Source: an uncultured Bacteroidales bacterium
GTDB taxonomy: Bacteria > Bacteroidota > Bacteroidia > Bacteroidales > UBA932
DNA: 5,798 bases
NCBI GenBank assembly: GCA_934726455.1
Contig: CAKVDS010000068.1
Span: 1-5,798 of the forward strand
Reading direction: 5' to 3'
In this document: positions 4,906 to 5,798 of the stretch, piece after piece
How positions within the stretch are numbered: position 1 is the stretch's first letter
Layout of the letters: each line of letters starts with the position of its first letter
Position numbers and translations under genes: made by a program
The notes under the pieces: model-generated
The model's input: the letters and a program-made list of their open reading frames with translations, nothing else
Databases searched by the model: none
Told to the model about the DNA's origin: nothing

Positions 4906-5652
4906 TCAGAAGTGCAAAGAAAGTCCGTATGAGATATCAAGTATATCCAGCATGAAATGCACTTTGGAATATTTCCTCGTGCCGACGACCTCCCCGTCCT
5001 TGAGGTAGTCCACATGCGTATAGCTCGCACCGCCGATGCCTATTGAGACATGAGTGCTGAGATTGTTGAGCACAAACACCATGAGCCCCGGATGCACGGA
5101 GATCCGGTACTTGTTGGTAGATGAACTGGTCGGAAGAGACTCGGCACCATAGGAAAAACTGGTGCTGGAGTGAGCCCAGGAAAACGAAAGATCCGTGAAC
5201 ACACCGAACCTCTTCCTCTTGTCAAGCGGGGCGTATGAACGGTGGAAAATCTCTGACTGGATGGTCCGGGAATTGGCGCTCACATCCTCTATCGACATCT
5301 CCATCCCTTCGTTGAGCAGGGAAAAATCAGCATTCGAGACACCACCCCGGGCATAGGAGTACTTGGAGCGCACCCCGACAGCACGGTTGTCCCGGTAAGT
5401 ATAGTCAAAATACGGAGAGAACGACATCATCGAGCCCTGCGCATCAAGATGCTGGAGAAGGAGCATGACCTCGCTGTCGCTGCTCCCCAGATCCAGATAG
5501 AAAAACTGCACTCCGGCGGAAATGTCACCCTTGGGCATGAAAACCCCGACCTCACCGCGCTCATCCGGCCCGGAAGACGGAGCCATGTCCTCTCCGGCAC
5601 GCAGCAGCACCGTTGAAAACATCAGAAGCAAAATGATCGCAGCCTTTCTCAT
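4906..5652 (-). CDS. Outer-membrane beta-barrel-like protein
   Basis: A 248-aa protein from ATG 5652. Residues 1-19 form a Sec signal peptide (MRKAAIILLL core, likely cut after L-R-A19). The mature part has repeated amphipathic beta-strand patterns (AGVQFFYLDL, SFSPYFDYTY, VGVRSKYSYA, FGVFTDLSFSWA, YRISVHPGLMVFV, HVSIGIGGASYTHV) and ends ISYGLSLHF, with the C-terminal phenylalanine typical of BAM-assembled barrels. The length suits a small barrel of about 8-10 strands. Its start overlaps the stop of the upstream gene (ATGA at 5652-5649), and its stop is 3 nt before the PCMD lipoprotein, showing tight translational coupling. The upstream gene's C-terminus is similar in pattern, hinting at tandem paralogues. 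Specific function unknown. Confidence 0.85.
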   Translation of the reverse strand: MRKAAIILLLMFSTVLLRAGEDMAPSSGPDERGEVGVFMPKGDISAGVQFFYLDLGSSDSEVMLLLQHLDAQGSMMSFSPYFDYTYRDNRAVGVRSKYSYARGGVSNADFSLLNEGMEMSIEDVSANSRTIQSEIFHRSYAPLDKRKRFGVFTDLSFSWAHSSTSFSYGAESLPTSSSTNKYRISVHPGLMVFVLNNLSTHVSIGIGGASYTHVDYLKDGEVVGTRKYSKVHFMLDILDISYGLSLHF

Positions 5653-5798
5653 ATATAATAATACAAGCTGAAGCCTATGGCCAGCAGGTTGATCTTGAAG
5701 TTGATGAAGGAGATGTTCCGCTTTCCGTGAGCCACCTGGTTGTGGGTCTGGTCAGTCCAGTCGAAATGAATGCCGAGCATATTGACATTGACGTCAAG
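5649..5798 (-). CDS. C-terminal end of a second outer-membrane barrel-like protein (partial)
   Basis: The minus frame is open from the window edge to TGA at 5651-5649, giving 49 residues. They show alternating strands (LDVNVNMLGIHFDW, then ISFINFKINLLAIGFSLYYY) separated by a polar turn TDQTHNQVAHGKR, and end in aromatic residues plus Ile, as for the last strands of a barrel. The stop overlaps the next start in an ATGA, so the two are coupled. The hairpin-and-last-strand pattern matches the downstream protein's end (GEVVGTRKYSKVHF, then ISYGLSLHF), which suggests a duplicated pair. Being in frame with the coupled start and having this pattern makes it convincing despite its length. The 5' part and the operon promoter are outside the window. 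Confidence 0.8.
   Translation of the reverse strand, partial: LDVNVNMLGIHFDWTDQTHNQVAHGKRNISFINFKINLLAIGFSLYYYI

Noticed and set aside
4613..5008. Plus-strand 131-codon frame over the PCMD/barrel junction
   Set aside because: It is antisense to two well-supported, coupled genes, with Ser/Thr-rich composition typical of a shadow frame.

Overview
The window looks like chromosome of a Bacteroidales bacterium, probably gut-associated. Four things point that way. The promoters have the Bacteroidetes form (TTG or TTTG, about 19-20 nt, then TAnnTTTG). The RNA genes lack an encoded CCA. Several proteins are SPII lipoproteins or outer-membrane barrels of Bacteroidales type, and one carries a PCMD (putative carbohydrate metabolism) domain. 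Genus cannot be fixed from the sequence alone.

Left part (1 to about 1830): this reads as the end of a prophage or prophage-derived island. It holds the 3' end of an unidentified gene, a probable terminator, a GH24 endolysin (201-632) with an E-C-T catalytic triad, a tightly linked small protein with one membrane segment and a coiled coil (636-938), a convergent 69-aa conserved-looking protein (1131-922), and a lipoprotein with a C-terminal membrane anchor (1186-1725). That last architecture is that of a unimolecular spanin. Endolysin, membrane protein and spanin candidate together make a plausible lysis cassette. A cluster of inverted and direct repeats (1749-1801) follows, and the island appears to stop at the 3' end of ssrA, a classic integration site.

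Middle part (1831-3110): the tmRNA gene ssrA lies on the minus strand (2225-1831) with a recognisable promoter. Its tag reads GNYNYSYAC, ending in -YAC where tags usually end in -LAA. Upstream of it, same strand, is a 173-aa lipoprotein of unknown function. Divergent from that is tRNA-Val(TAC), with a textbook promoter and an intrinsic terminator.

Right part (3111-5798): a repeat-bearing intergenic region is followed by a minus-strand operon entering from the right edge. It contains the C-terminus of an outer-membrane barrel-like protein, a second barrel-like protein overlapping it by ATGA, and, 3 nt further on, a 533-aa surface lipoprotein ending in a PCMD domain. The likely picture is an envelope operon pairing two outer-membrane barrels with an exposed lipoprotein; the substrate is unknown.
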